Positions 52,285-61,782 of a stretch of DNA of 64,000 bases are shown here, in pieces (position 1 is the first letter of the stretch; every line of letters starts with the position of its first letter). The notes under the pieces are model-generated. The model saw only the letters and a program-made list of their open reading frames with translations, searched no databases and was not told where the DNA came from. The stretch is taken from NCBI RefSeq assembly GCF_024710845.1, contig NZ_JANJTZ010000051.1, positions 124,001 through 188,000 of the forward strand, in the 5' to 3' direction. The position numbers and the translations under genes are program-made. Source of the DNA: Mesorhizobium sp. GTDB taxonomy: Bacteria; Pseudomonadota; Alphaproteobacteria; Rhizobiales; Rhizobiaceae.

Positions 52285-53180
52285 AGCGGGTGGCCAAAGA
52301 AATACCTTTGCCCGACTACGAATCTATCTAGATCGGCATTCTCCAGTATGTCTTCTAGAAGGGCCATGGCCCCTAGAGGATTGGGCACCCTATCTTTGAA
52401 TGCCGAAGATAGGTTCCAACCGATAGTTGCTTCGAGCTTATGCCGCTGGGCGATAAACACGCCTTGCATCTCTTGAACGCCTTGCTGCGCACGCGACATC
52501 ATTTCCCGGATTAGTTTCTGTACGCTATAAGGATCTCCCTGCCATAGAGACACATTTCCTGGGTACAAGCCCCTTAGTTCTTCGTATCTACGCACTACCA
52601 ACAGTTCGAATTCGGTCTGGGCTGGTGCCTGCCGTTCGGCAGGTGGCAGTTGTTTTCGATCAACCAGCTTTTGCAATAGATCCGGGTTTGAATTATATGT
52701 AGAAGAGAATTCCGCGATCTGACTGCCGAATGGAACCATAATATCCGCGATAGCTAAGCCTATCTGCGCATGTGTATCTCTACTAACAGAGCGCCTCCAA
52801 GCGTTCAGCATGGTAGGAACGAAAGACAGATAACCTGTATTTGCGGCAGCCCTGGCGGCTCCTCCAAGAAATTCTTCGGGGGCCTGATCCAAAATTGAGC
52901 GGATTAGGTTCAAATCGCTTTTATTGCCCGCATCGCCAATTAAATTCATGCAGGCATTGGATAAAACGTGATAAAATGTTGGAGAAATCCAATCATAAAG
53001 CGTCTCCATCTTGCTGAAATCGCCCGTCTTGGCGAGTTCTAAGGCTCTATAGAATATTTGCCATCCGTATTTTGGTATATCTACAAATAAACGCGGCTTA
53101 TCGTCATAGTAGAAATAGCCGTTTCTGGCCCATGACGCCGTCCCTCGTAGAAATTCTGGGATGATCATCTGTTCGCTCAT
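52272..53180 (-). CDS. Putative immunity protein for the DUF4150 effector
   Basis: 302 residues from ATG 53178-53180, 5 bases after the effector stop. No family is recognised. The protein is mainly helical by eye, has no signal peptide and contains a central repeat-like segment (LNAWRRSVSRDTHAQIGLAI). Base composition is far below its neighbours: 26/60 G+C in the line at 52681 and 22/60 at 52921, against 44/60 at 54481. Position after a toxin-like C-terminus, tight coupling and foreign composition point to an immunity protein. This is inference. Confidence 0.5.
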   Translation of the reverse strand: MSEQMIIPEFLRGTASWARNGYFYYDDKPRLFVDIPKYGWQIFYRALELAKTGDFSKMETLYDWISPTFYHVLSNACMNLIGDAGNKSDLNLIRSILDQAPEEFLGGAARAAANTGYLSFVPTMLNAWRRSVSRDTHAQIGLAIADIMVPFGSQIAEFSSTYNSNPDLLQKLVDRKQLPPAERQAPAQTEFELLVVRRYEELRGLYPGNVSLWQGDPYSVQKLIREMMSRAQQGVQEMQGVFIAQRHKLEATIGWNLSSAFKDRVPNPLGAMALLEDILENADLDRFVVGQRYFFGHPLHDA

Positions 53181-53185
53181 ATCAG

Positions 53186-54175
53186 TTACTTTGGCATCCT
53201 TAATGCATAAATCTGACCCTGACTTGTTCCAAATTGATGGTCAAGATCAGCGCATGTCTGATCTGTCACCCCGACCGCATTAGGCCCAACAGGACACCCT
53301 CCGGCTGCCCTTGGGACTTTGTGCGCTACCATTACTACATTCGAGGCCCCCCACGAAGCCGGCTGTTCTGCGCTGCCTCTTAGATCTTCATATTGCCGAT
53401 CGATCTTCTCCTTTTCGCCAGGTTCGAGGACATAATATTTGTCGCATTCGGTCTTGGGCGGATCATCTGGCATGTTTCCGGGACACCAAGCCCGCATTGC
53501 CTCAACATCCACGTTGACCCGCCGCACGATGGTCTTCTCTCCATCGGTCAAATTTCGCGGTGCCATTATTGGGACGTTGCCCGGTCCTGTGCGCTCTCTT
53601 GGGCCAGTCTGCGTAGGATTGTACCACTCTTTCTCGGAGACGCTACGTCCCTCTTCCTGTGCTTTCGAATGTGGCGGATGCTTTTTGCAGCACTGACACC
53701 ACTTTGTCGGATCGCTTTTATCATCAGCGGCGGCTTCGTTGAGCGTCTCAAGCGGGGGCGCTGGAACAGTCGTTGTCCCGCCTGACGCATGATTGCTGGT
53801 GGTAATATCGAAATGCCGGCAGACATTCTTGCCTTCGAACTTCACGTCCATGCACCAGGCCTGGAAGTAGGTCTTGCCGGTGATCTGATGCGTCACGACA
53901 TTGGCGCCAAAGGTGCGGGTCGCCGCCTCGTCGCCCAGCACCGGCTCCTTGTAGTAGGACTTCTGCGCCAAGGCGGCGCCCTTGCCGCCGATCAAGACGG
54001 TGGTCGAGCCGGACTTCAGATTGTTCGAGAACGACGTATCGGGATAGGGGATCGGAATTGGACCGGCCGGCGGCGAAGGCGGCGACATGCACACGTCCGG
54101 AAACCGCGCGATCGACTTGTTCATGCCGTTCTCGGCGGCGATTTCCCACATTCCGGCGAAGACGTTCTTGGTCAT
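53186..54175 (-). CDS. DUF4150 (PAAR-like) T6SS effector with an unknown Cys/His-rich C-terminal domain
   Basis: 329 residues from ATG 54173-54175. Residues 1-130 are a DUF4150 PAAR-like tip (PDVCMSPPSPPAGPIPIPYP, SGSTTVLIGGKGAA, FGANVVTHQITGKTYFQAW, VCRHFDITTSNHAS). A Pro-rich joint at about 138-148 leads to a C-terminal domain with WCQCCKKHPPHSK (159-171), AHKVPRAAGGCP (284-295) and DHQFG (312-316). This His/Cys layout recalls HNH/GHH-type nuclease toxins but I cannot confirm it. G+C falls after the joint (near 53760). It is 10 bases downstream of the ketosynthase-like gene. Confidence 0.7.
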   Translation of the reverse strand: MTKNVFAGMWEIAAENGMNKSIARFPDVCMSPPSPPAGPIPIPYPDTSFSNNLKSGSTTVLIGGKGAALAQKSYYKEPVLGDEAATRTFGANVVTHQITGKTYFQAWCMDVKFEGKNVCRHFDITTSNHASGGTTTVPAPPLETLNEAAADDKSDPTKWCQCCKKHPPHSKAQEEGRSVSEKEWYNPTQTGPRERTGPGNVPIMAPRNLTDGEKTIVRRVNVDVEAMRAWCPGNMPDDPPKTECDKYYVLEPGEKEKIDRQYEDLRGSAEQPASWGASNVVMVAHKVPRAAGGCPVGPNAVGVTDQTCADLDHQFGTSQGQIYALRMPK

Positions 54176-54185
54176 CCCGCCCTCC

Positions 54186-55193
54186 TCAAGCCGAGACGAT
54201 CGCGGCGGCGCGCCCGCCGAAAGCCATTGAGCTGCCGTGCAGCGCGGCCAAGTCTCCAGGGGCGTAGCGGCGGCTGAAGGCTTGCTCCGCCCATGCAAGC
54301 TGGATCAGCCCCGCGGCCGCCCCGGTGTCGCCGATACAGTCCGCCGGATGCCACACTGGCTGTTCCGGCCGCGACTGGCGCATGTTGCGAATCTGCGCCA
54401 GGACGAGTTCCTCAAAGGCATAGGATTCGCCCGCCACGTCAGTAAGGCGGAAGGCCACTTCCTGCATCTCGGTGCGCGCCTCGGCGAGCGCCGTCTTCAA
54501 GGCGCCCGTCAGCCCGTCGGCGCGGAAAGGCTCCTCGCTGATCGCTGTCGCCGTCTCCTCGCCAAGCCCCAGGCCGCGAACCACCACATGGCGCGGTGTC
54601 ATCGGACGGTGGCTGACGACCGCCAGGCATGCGGCCTCGCCGGGGATCAACCCATCGGTCGTCTCGCTCGTCCTCAGTCGCATGGCGCTGTCGAGCCAGG
54701 CCAGCGTGCGTGCATCGATCAGGCTGTCGATCGCCAGCACGAGGCACGCCGGAACGCCTTCGCCCAGCATCTTTCGCGCCAGTGTCAGCGCCGCGAAGGT
54801 AGCAGGCTGGCCGGCCGCGATATGCGCCGTGCGCCGCTCGTTCACCGCCGAACCATCGGGAAAACGCAGGTCCGCGAACATGCCGTTCAGCCGCGCGCCC
54901 GGGGTTTCCTTGTTACGGGTGCACAGGATCAGCGGCATCTGCGCCCATGGCAGAGCCGCGCCAATGTCGGGCTCGATATGTTCCAGCACCAGCCGCGCAA
55001 GCATGCGCAGTCGCTCGCGCCCGCGCCTGGAAGGTGCGATGGCGTCGACGCGGGCGCCCCGGATCGGCATCGCCATGCGGTCGCGATAGTCGAGTTCCTC
55101 GAAGGCGGCGATGCCGGCCCGCAGCGCCGCGCAGGTCGCGGCAGCACTATAGCCGACCGGCGAAACGAGGCTGACGCAGCTGACGACCGTCAT
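54186..55193 (-). CDS. Ketosynthase-like (thiolase-fold) T6SS accessory protein
   Basis: 335 residues. It has the beta-ketoacyl synthase N-terminal fold (VVSCVSLVSPVGYSAAATCAAL at the start, GLIPGEAACLAVVSH near 200, a closing SSMAFGGRAAAIVS like the KS glycine-rich end). The segment that should hold the nucleophilic Cys reads AAGQPATFA (about 126-134), without Cys. Such inactive KS-like proteins are encoded beside DUF2169 and DUF4150 in many T6SS loci. Its role is unknown, perhaps as an effector chaperone. It overlaps the DUF2169 stop by 4 bases. Confidence 0.75.
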   Translation of the reverse strand: MTVVSCVSLVSPVGYSAAATCAALRAGIAAFEELDYRDRMAMPIRGARVDAIAPSRRGRERLRMLARLVLEHIEPDIGAALPWAQMPLILCTRNKETPGARLNGMFADLRFPDGSAVNERRTAHIAAGQPATFAALTLARKMLGEGVPACLVLAIDSLIDARTLAWLDSAMRLRTSETTDGLIPGEAACLAVVSHRPMTPRHVVVRGLGLGEETATAISEEPFRADGLTGALKTALAEARTEMQEVAFRLTDVAGESYAFEELVLAQIRNMRQSRPEQPVWHPADCIGDTGAAAGLIQLAWAEQAFSRRYAPGDLAALHGSSMAFGGRAAAIVSA

Positions 55194-56278
55194 CGGCGGC
55201 GGCCTCGCAGCTTGGAGAGCGCCGCCACCGCCTCGCCAAGGCCGGCATAGTGCGGCTTGGCCTTAGGCTCTTCAGGCGGCGGCCCCACCTGCACCTGCTG
55301 CAGCCTCACGAATTTGCGCGGCAGCTTCACCGACGCGCGCCCGACCAGCACGATCCTGCCCTCATGCGGGATGAGATTGAGCGTATCCGGCTGCGCGAAC
55401 TTGTGCTCCGTGTGATCGTCGAACATGAATCTCAGCGGCACCTTGAACGGCGGCACCTTGACCTTGAACCGGCCCGACGCGTTCATGTTCACGCAGCCGA
55501 AAACCATTCCCTCGCTGACCTTCTCGACCCACTGGTCCTGCGGCGCCGCCTGAAAATACCGGTCGTCGAAATCCTGCGGCAGGAATGGCAGGACATTTTC
55601 CATCCAGTGCTTGTCGTATGTCCCGGCATAGCGTGCACGCTCCTTGGCGAAACGCGGTACCGGGCCGAACCCGATCGGCTTGGGCCGATCGTTCCAGATG
55701 CGTAGCCGCGACTGCGGGTCTTCGATCGACGGCAGCAGAGTGCCGTCGATGTTGCCCTGGCCCACCAGGAAACCGCTGCCGATCGGATTGACCGCGTCGC
55801 TGCGGTGCTTGGCGGGATCCGGATCGGTTCGGTCCCAGCCGCCGAACGTCAGGTGCCAGGCCAGCGGCATCGACGTGAACGGTATCGGACTTGAAGACTG
55901 GATGCCGAGCCCGCCTCGAAACCAGCGGCGCTGCCCGGTGACGATTGCCCGCTTCTGCAGATTTGGCCCGAACAGGCCGACTTCGACAGCCTGCGCCGGA
56001 CGTCCGCCGGGCGCCATCGCCATCGCATCGAGAACCACCTCGCAATGGGGCTTCACCGGCACGAAGTCAGACTCGACCCGGATCGAGGTTGTCTCGGGAT
56101 CGCCGTAATGCGCGTCGGCAAAGACGAACGGCAGTTGTTCCTTCGCCGGGGTGCAGTTGCCTTCATCGTCGACGTCATAGGTCGCGCGAACGACCGCCAC
56201 GCACCATTTCACGGCATGCTTGTCCGCGTAGGGAAAGGTTTCCGCGAGAAAGGGTGTGGTGTTCTGGCTGACGAACAT
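55190..56278 (-). CDS. DUF2169 T6SS effector-adaptor protein
   Basis: 362 residues. DUF2169 is recognised from VVRATYDVDDEGNCTPAKEQLPF (read as VVRATYDVDDEGNC), RWFRGGLGIQSSSPIPFTSMPL and HLTFGGWDRTDPDPAKH, which give the usual beta-rich fold. In characterised systems DUF2169 proteins recruit DUF4150/PAAR-like effectors to VgrG. Here the order DUF2169, KS-like, DUF4150 effector, immunity on one strand fits that job. Confidence 0.85.
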   Translation of the reverse strand: MFVSQNTTPFLAETFPYADKHAVKWCVAVVRATYDVDDEGNCTPAKEQLPFVFADAHYGDPETTSIRVESDFVPVKPHCEVVLDAMAMAPGGRPAQAVEVGLFGPNLQKRAIVTGQRRWFRGGLGIQSSSPIPFTSMPLAWHLTFGGWDRTDPDPAKHRSDAVNPIGSGFLVGQGNIDGTLLPSIEDPQSRLRIWNDRPKPIGFGPVPRFAKERARYAGTYDKHWMENVLPFLPQDFDDRYFQAAPQDQWVEKVSEGMVFGCVNMNASGRFKVKVPPFKVPLRFMFDDHTEHKFAQPDTLNLIPHEGRIVLVGRASVKLPRKFVRLQQVQVGPPPEEPKAKPHYAGLGEAVAALSKLRGRRR

Positions 56279-56355
56279 CGGGGACCCTATCCACTCACCG
56301 AAGCATCAGCCATGGAGCCACCCCATCTTCTCGGCGAGCACTGTCATGGCCATGG

Positions 56356-56877
56356 TCAGGATTCCTCGACGGCGGGAACCTGCCGCATCGCGGGAAGGCC
56401 ATTGTCGGCGAGATCGTAGATGTCGGCGAAGACCAGTTCGTCCACTTCCCGGTCGTCGGTCCAGAAAGCTATCCGGTCTCCCGACGTGGATTTTCCCGCC
56501 GGAGGAAGCTCCTCCAGCCTCTCCTGGATCCGGGTGTTCGACCAGCCCTCTTCAACGCACTGTTCAAGTATCCTGGCGACCGCATCGAACCATGGGTCGG
56601 CGGCATCCGGCGGCCGGCCGATCCGCACGATCGCGAACGGATAGCGCCGTCCGACCCTGTCCTCGCTCATCCGCCACGCGCCAGCGCAAGGCTGGTCGCC
56701 GAAGATGCCTGCGGGGACCACGAAGCGCCATATGCGGGGATTGAGGTCTCCCGTCTCCGGCCTGTCCCGCAACTCCATCGACATCCAGCGATCCCAGCGT
56801 TCGATGAAGATGCGCGGCAGGTTCCAGCTGACGAAATCGCCCGTCGCCGGAATCTTGCCGAACAAGCCCGTCGTCAT
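56356..56877 (-). CDS. tagF: T6SS accessory protein TagF
   Basis: 173 residues from ATG 56875-56877, overlapping the tssM stop by 4 bases. The family start TTGLFGKIPATGDFVSWNLP and the segments GDQPCAGAWRMSEDRVGRRYPF, read as AWRMSEDRVGRRYPF, are diagnostic of TagF (ImpM). TagF is a negative regulator that restrains T6SS assembly until phosphorylation or another signal relieves it. A 77-base gap separates it from the DUF2169 gene. Confidence 0.92.
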   Translation of the reverse strand: MTTGLFGKIPATGDFVSWNLPRIFIERWDRWMSMELRDRPETGDLNPRIWRFVVPAGIFGDQPCAGAWRMSEDRVGRRYPFAIVRIGRPPDAADPWFDAVARILEQCVEEGWSNTRIQERLEELPPAGKSTSGDRIAFWTDDREVDELVFADIYDLADNGLPAMRQVPAVEES

Positions 56878-59800
56878 ATCTGCACCGGGCAGGTGAATTT
56901 CTTGAACATCTGCAGATTGTAGGGGTTGTCGACGCTCGACGCCTTCAGCCGCAGGTCCGCGAAGTAGCCCCCGGCGCCGAGGCGCACGTTGTAGACATCC
57001 GCCAGCGACGTCGCGGTGAAACGCGCGGTGCGCAGCATGCGCAGCCAGGCCCAGCTGCCGGTTTCGCTGACGATGACCTCGGGAGACCCGTCGATCGGCT
57101 GGAAGCTGAGCGAAATGGCGCCCGTTCCGTCCTTGCCTGGCCAGGTCATCGCCTGCGGCCGGGTTGCGTTGTTGTAGTAGACGAGTTTCTGACCGTCGAG
57201 GTTGAGCGTCACGCGGGTCACGCTCGGCGACAGGTCGATCGGCTCCAGGGTGAAGCTCATGACCGGGCCGGCGCCGCCGGGGAACAGGTCGTCGCGGATG
57301 CGGCGGGCTTGCTCGAAGGCGGCGAGAGCGGCCGAGTCGAGGCCGAAATCGGCCCGCCACTTCCACGGCTGTGAGGTCGTGTCGACATAGGTGAGGAGAT
57401 GGTCGTTGATGAAGGCGTCGATCATTCCGCCCGGTCCGAACAGGCGCGCGAAGTCGCGGACATTGACGTCGACGGCGCTGCCGGCATCGAACGGGTAGCG
57501 GTTGTCGAGGGCGGCGTTGCAGAAAGGCAGGATCTCCGCGCGCCATATGGAATTGAGCTCGGAGGTGACCGCTCGCTGGGTTAGGCCGCTGGTGTCGCCG
57601 GCTATGCCGCTCAGCCAGTCGTCGATCGGATCGGGCAGGATCTGCGCCTGGCGCGCCACGGCGCCGGTCAGTTCGGCGAGACCTCCCTGCTTCTTGATCG
57701 ATTCCTCCGGATCCGGCGTCGCGTTGACCGTTTGAAGCATGTTGGAGAGATTGGTGAGCGTCACGACCGCGGCATCGAGCGCGGGCGGCTGTCCGTCGAC
57801 CTCGGCGATGGTGGCCTTCAGCGCCTTGAAATGGTCGGCCACGAGCGTCCCGGTAAGGTCGACCTCCTCGGCCGAACCCGCCTTTGGCAGAAGCTTCACC
57901 CCCTGCTTGGCGAGCTTGCCCAATTTGCCGAGCTTGCCGAGCAGCTTGGAACCGCCCTTCTTGACCGCCTTGTTTTCGCCGGTCGCTCCCTCTTCTTCGT
58001 CGGATCGCGTCAGCTCGGTCTCGCGCACGACGGCCGTCACCAGCCGGCGCAGCGCGGAGTCGGCGCTCGAGAGATCCTTCAGATTGTCGCTCGCCGTCGC
58101 GAGGTCGGTCAGCGGCGCCAGCTTCACGTCGCGCAGGAAGCTGTCCCACTGCGCGATGTAGTCTTCGTAGTAGAGCTTCAAGACGTCCTTCGACAGCGCG
58201 GCAACCGATGTCTCCGCGTTCTCGGAACATCCGCCGGCGAAGACCGCGCGGTCCAGCGCAGCCTGGGCGGCCACATCCTCGACCCGATCGAGGATGACCT
58301 CGTGGAAGCCGTCATAGGTGAAGGCTCCCGGCAGGCCGTTGCGCAGCGTCTTGTCCGAGGAGCGGACGAAGATCTTGGCGCCGTTTGGACCGGCGAAATT
58401 CGCGGGAATCCACTCTGGCAGACCGGCGACGGCTGGGTCGTTCAAGAGTTGCTTGTAGGCGCGGACCGGCAGCGAGATCGTGCACACGCTCGCAAGCGCC
58501 TCCGCCACCAGCTTGCTGTCCGGCGCGATATACTGGTCGTCCACCGCCATCCGGCGGATCGCGGCGAGCTGATGCTGCTCGGCGTTCTCGGTCGGGAAGG
58601 GGGCGGCGGGCGCAAACTCCGGCAGTTCGTCCACCCACCAGGATTGGGCGAAGTCCGAATCCATCTGCGACAAGCCGGTCATCATGCGGTAGGTCTTCAG
58701 CGCCCCAAGCATGAACTCCGGCTCGCGGATCTGGCGCCACATCGTCGCCTCCAGCAACGCAACCATGCGCGGCTCCAGCACATTGCGCAGGGCGTGCTCA
58801 TAGGCTTCCTTCTGCGCCTGCAGCAGTTCGGGCGCCGCCGAAGGGCCGACCGCGTCGCGCAAGGCGCCCGGCGGCGGCGTCTGCGCCTCCACGACCGCGT
58901 CCATCGCGGCAAGTGCCGTCTCCATGTCCGGCGCCTCGACGAGGGCCGGCTGGGCGGCCGCAACGGCGAGCGGGCGCTGCAGCGCCTCGAACTGCGTGGA
59001 CTGGGTGTCCACGGCATCGCGGTAGTCGAAGTAGGAAGACGCGAAGACGGCACCTGCCGCCACCGCGGCGATCGTGCATGCGACTGCCGCGCCGCGCCAG
59101 ATCCAGGCACGGCGGCGCTGGGCGAGGGGGTCGAAGGTCCCCAACCCGGCCTCCTTGAAGATGACGTCCGTCATCAGCGACTTCAGGAAGAAGCTTCGCC
59201 GCTCGACACGCTGAGCCAGCATGGTTCGGTGCGGCGGCAGCCCGAACGAGGACGACAGTGCCGCCGTGAGCCGATCGATCGGCGCGCCTTCCTGTGTCGC
59301 AGAGGTCAGATAGATGCCGCGCAGCCAGGCGCTTTCCTCGTATTTGCTCTCGCCGGCCATCGCCTCGATGAGCACCTGTATCGGTTCCGACAGGCTTGCG
59401 ACCTGCGCCGGAAAGCGGAAGATCTCCGCCCGCTCCGAGAGCTTGTCTTCGCCCTCGAGCCGCGGAATCATCCGGACTTCGAGTTCGCGCGCCAGCGCCG
59501 CTATCTCGTTGCCAACCGCGGCCGCATCGACACGCGCATCCAGAGGGAACGTGGCGCCCCAGACCTGCTCGCGATCCGTGGTCGAGAGGTCGTCGAAAAA
59601 CGGCTCGAAGCCCTTGATCAGGTCGGCCTTCGTCAGCATCAGGTAGACGGGCAGGTTGATTTCCAGCCGCTCGTTGAGTTCGGCGAGGCGGCGCCTGATC
59701 TTGCGACCGTGCGCCTTGATGGTCTCGTCGCCCTCGGACAGCACGTCGATCGATATCGCGACGATGACGCCGTTGAGCGCCCTGCGGCCGCGATGCCGTT

Positions 59801-60419
59801 TCAAGAGGTCGAGGAAGCCGAACCACTCGGTGGAATCAACGTCCGGCTGACTCTCCTGCTCCACGTAGCGTCCGGCCGTGTCGATCAGCACCGCATTCTC
59901 GGTGAAGAACCAGTCGCAATTGCGCGTGCCGCCGACACCCTGGAGATCGTTGGTCAGGTCGATGGGGAAGTTGAGGCCGGACTGGCGCAGCGCCGTCGTC
60001 TTGCCCGTCGCGGGCGGCCCGACGATGACATACCACGGCATCTCGCGCAGGAACTTCCTGTTGCCCAGCTTGCGCCGGCGCAATTCGCCCAGAACCTCCT
60101 GGAACTTGGCGCCGACCGCTGCCACGCTCTCCTCGCCCGGGCTCAGCGGCTTCTCCTCGACCGGTGGCGCGATCTCGGCGACAAACACCCGGTTGGCTCG
60201 CATCGCCCGCCTTTGGGCAACGATCAGCCAGATCAGCCACAGGATGACCAGTCCGGCGATGATGCCGATCCGAACCGTCTCGGATTCGAAGGGCTGGCTG
60301 CGTCCGACGCTGACGATCGGCCCGAAGATCCAGACCAGGAGCGACAGCAGCGTCAGCCCTATGAGGGTCCACAGGATGCGTGACGTGATGACGGCCCAGA
60401 GGAATCGCAAGACGAACAT
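56874..60419 (-). CDS. tssM: T6SS inner-membrane protein TssM (IcmF), copy 2
   Basis: 1181 residues. Two N-terminal helices (about 4-33 and 46-67), Walker A VGPPATGKTTAL (about 135-146), VLIDTAGRYVEQ, a further helix near 455-475 and a long periplasmic region with the C-terminal IcmF domain. It contains an extra Lys/Gly-rich insert (GENKAVKKGGSKLLGKLGKLG and on, near residue 815) not seen in copy 1. It is flanked by its own tssL, tssK and tssJ, so this set holds the complete membrane complex. Confidence 0.93.
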   Translation of the reverse strand: MFVLRFLWAVITSRILWTLIGLTLLSLLVWIFGPIVSVGRSQPFESETVRIGIIAGLVILWLIWLIVAQRRAMRANRVFVAEIAPPVEEKPLSPGEESVAAVGAKFQEVLGELRRRKLGNRKFLREMPWYVIVGPPATGKTTALRQSGLNFPIDLTNDLQGVGGTRNCDWFFTENAVLIDTAGRYVEQESQPDVDSTEWFGFLDLLKRHRGRRALNGVIVAISIDVLSEGDETIKAHGRKIRRRLAELNERLEINLPVYLMLTKADLIKGFEPFFDDLSTTDREQVWGATFPLDARVDAAAVGNEIAALARELEVRMIPRLEGEDKLSERAEIFRFPAQVASLSEPIQVLIEAMAGESKYEESAWLRGIYLTSATQEGAPIDRLTAALSSSFGLPPHRTMLAQRVERRSFFLKSLMTDVIFKEAGLGTFDPLAQRRRAWIWRGAAVACTIAAVAAGAVFASSYFDYRDAVDTQSTQFEALQRPLAVAAAQPALVEAPDMETALAAMDAVVEAQTPPPGALRDAVGPSAAPELLQAQKEAYEHALRNVLEPRMVALLEATMWRQIREPEFMLGALKTYRMMTGLSQMDSDFAQSWWVDELPEFAPAAPFPTENAEQHQLAAIRRMAVDDQYIAPDSKLVAEALASVCTISLPVRAYKQLLNDPAVAGLPEWIPANFAGPNGAKIFVRSSDKTLRNGLPGAFTYDGFHEVILDRVEDVAAQAALDRAVFAGGCSENAETSVAALSKDVLKLYYEDYIAQWDSFLRDVKLAPLTDLATASDNLKDLSSADSALRRLVTAVVRETELTRSDEEEGATGENKAVKKGGSKLLGKLGKLGKLAKQGVKLLPKAGSAEEVDLTGTLVADHFKALKATIAEVDGQPPALDAAVVTLTNLSNMLQTVNATPDPEESIKKQGGLAELTGAVARQAQILPDPIDDWLSGIAGDTSGLTQRAVTSELNSIWRAEILPFCNAALDNRYPFDAGSAVDVNVRDFARLFGPGGMIDAFINDHLLTYVDTTSQPWKWRADFGLDSAALAAFEQARRIRDDLFPGGAGPVMSFTLEPIDLSPSVTRVTLNLDGQKLVYYNNATRPQAMTWPGKDGTGAISLSFQPIDGSPEVIVSETGSWAWLRMLRTARFTATSLADVYNVRLGAGGYFADLRLKASSVDNPYNLQMFKKFTCPVQI

Positions 60420-60420
60420 C

Positions 60421-61782
60421 TTACAATCTCTTCTCGACCAGAACCTCGACGCGCCGGTTCGCCGCGCGTCCTTCCCGGGTGCCGTTGTCCGCCACGGGAT
60501 CCGTTGCGGCGCGGCCTTCGGACTTCACCCGGTCCGCCGGCACTCCCCGCTGTATCAATAGTTCGGCGATCGTCGCGGCGCGCGCTTCCGAGAGGCGCTG
60601 GTTGGTGGACAGCGGGTTGCTGCTTTGCAGCGGCACGCTGTCGGTGTGGCCGATGATCGTGATGTTGCCGATCAGATCCACATTGTCGAGGATGACCTTT
60701 GCCACCGAGTCGATGAGCGGTTCGAACCCGTCCGTCAAGTTCGCGCGCGACGACTGGAACAGCTCGGGCGCGGTCGCCTGGATGACCAGCCGCGCAAGCG
60801 AAATGCTCTCGCTGCCCTTGAGCGCGGGCCGCAAACCCTCCGGAGCGGCTGCCTCGAACTCCGGCAAGAGAGCGAAGTCGACGACTGCGGGCGGCGGCGG
60901 GGGCGGCTCTGCCTTGGGCACGGCGCGGGTGATGGCAGTGCGGTCGGCGGGCGGCAGCGCGCGAACCAGCGTCGACAGTTTGGTGGCATGGGCCGAAAGG
61001 CCCATCGACAGGCCGAGGTAGATCAGCGTCGACACGACAATTGCGGTCGCGGCCATGACCCAGATCGGCACGATGAAGCGCGGCGGTTCATCAGAGGCGA
61101 TCACACCGCGCCAGTTGGGCGACAGCGGCGCGTCCTCGGCATCCTTGTTGCGCAGGAAGCGCGCCGCAGCGACCCGGACCGCGTTCAGCGATCGATCGCC
61201 CGCGCGCCCCGGCACCCGATACTTGCCGCGGAACCCCAGCGCGAGGCAGTGGTACTGGAGCTCCATCATTTCCGGGTCGCGGGTCGGATGGCGTTCGAGC
61301 TCCTCGAGCCGATCGAAGAACTGCGTGCCGGCATCGACATCGCCGCGCAGCATGACCACCAACGGCTGGCGCGGCCAGACGCCCGCGCCGCCCCAGGGTG
61401 TGTTGAGCGCAAGGTCGTCGAGAAGGGCCGCGACCGCCCAGGCGGCCCGGTCCGCGCGCTCCAGGGACGAGCCCGACGCGATGGCGGTGTCGCGCGCCGC
61501 GACAAGTGCACCGAGCAGGCGCGTGCGCAGCGCCTCGGGGTTCTCGGGTGCGACCGCGCTCTCGAGCTCGGGCGCGAACTCGAGCAGCGATGCGAAAGCC
61601 GCCACGAGCGAGTTCGGATGTGCCCGGCTGCTCTTGACGGAGGCAGCCTGGGGCTCGAGTGAGTAGGATGGCTGTTCGCGCCTCGGTTGACCCGGCACTG
61701 GCTGGCGCGGCGCGACGTTGACCAGACGGATGCGCGTCTTCTCGCGATCTCCCGACAGTCCGAATGGATCATCCCTGCTCAT
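60421..61782 (-). CDS. tssL: T6SS TssL (DotU) with OmpA domain, copy 2
   Basis: 453 residues from ATG 61780-61782. DotU domain at about 50-215 (ELQYHCLALGFRGKYRVPGRAG, read as YHCLALGFRGKYR), membrane helix at about 237-260, then an OmpA domain (about 330-453: ITIIGHTDSVPLQSSNPLSTNQRLSEARA, read as IIGHTDSVPLQSSNPL). It is shorter than copy 1, mainly in the N-terminal tail and linker. It overlaps the tssK stop by one base, and tssM follows after a single base. Confidence 0.93.
   Translation of the reverse strand: MSRDDPFGLSGDREKTRIRLVNVAPRQPVPGQPRREQPSYSLEPQAASVKSSRAHPNSLVAAFASLLEFAPELESAVAPENPEALRTRLLGALVAARDTAIASGSSLERADRAAWAVAALLDDLALNTPWGGAGVWPRQPLVVMLRGDVDAGTQFFDRLEELERHPTRDPEMMELQYHCLALGFRGKYRVPGRAGDRSLNAVRVAAARFLRNKDAEDAPLSPNWRGVIASDEPPRFIVPIWVMAATAIVVSTLIYLGLSMGLSAHATKLSTLVRALPPADRTAITRAVPKAEPPPPPPAVVDFALLPEFEAAAPEGLRPALKGSESISLARLVIQATAPELFQSSRANLTDGFEPLIDSVAKVILDNVDLIGNITIIGHTDSVPLQSSNPLSTNQRLSEARAATIAELLIQRGVPADRVKSEGRAATDPVADNGTREGRAANRRVEVLVEKRL

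Noticed and set aside
54724-54750. Cys150 of the KS-like protein as the missing nucleophile
   Set aside because: By position it falls in the strand after the active-site helix (ACLVLAIDSL), where ketosynthases read ALAGGV, and not in the DTACSS position.
57732-60383. An 883-codon open frame on the plus strand antisense to tssM copy 2
   Set aside because: It is rich in Arg, His, Gln and Gly, as expected for the antisense of a high-GC gene, and has no domain, ribosome site or operon partner. Other long antisense frames (for example 1616-2569, 12937-14373, 42896-44332) were rejected for the same reason.
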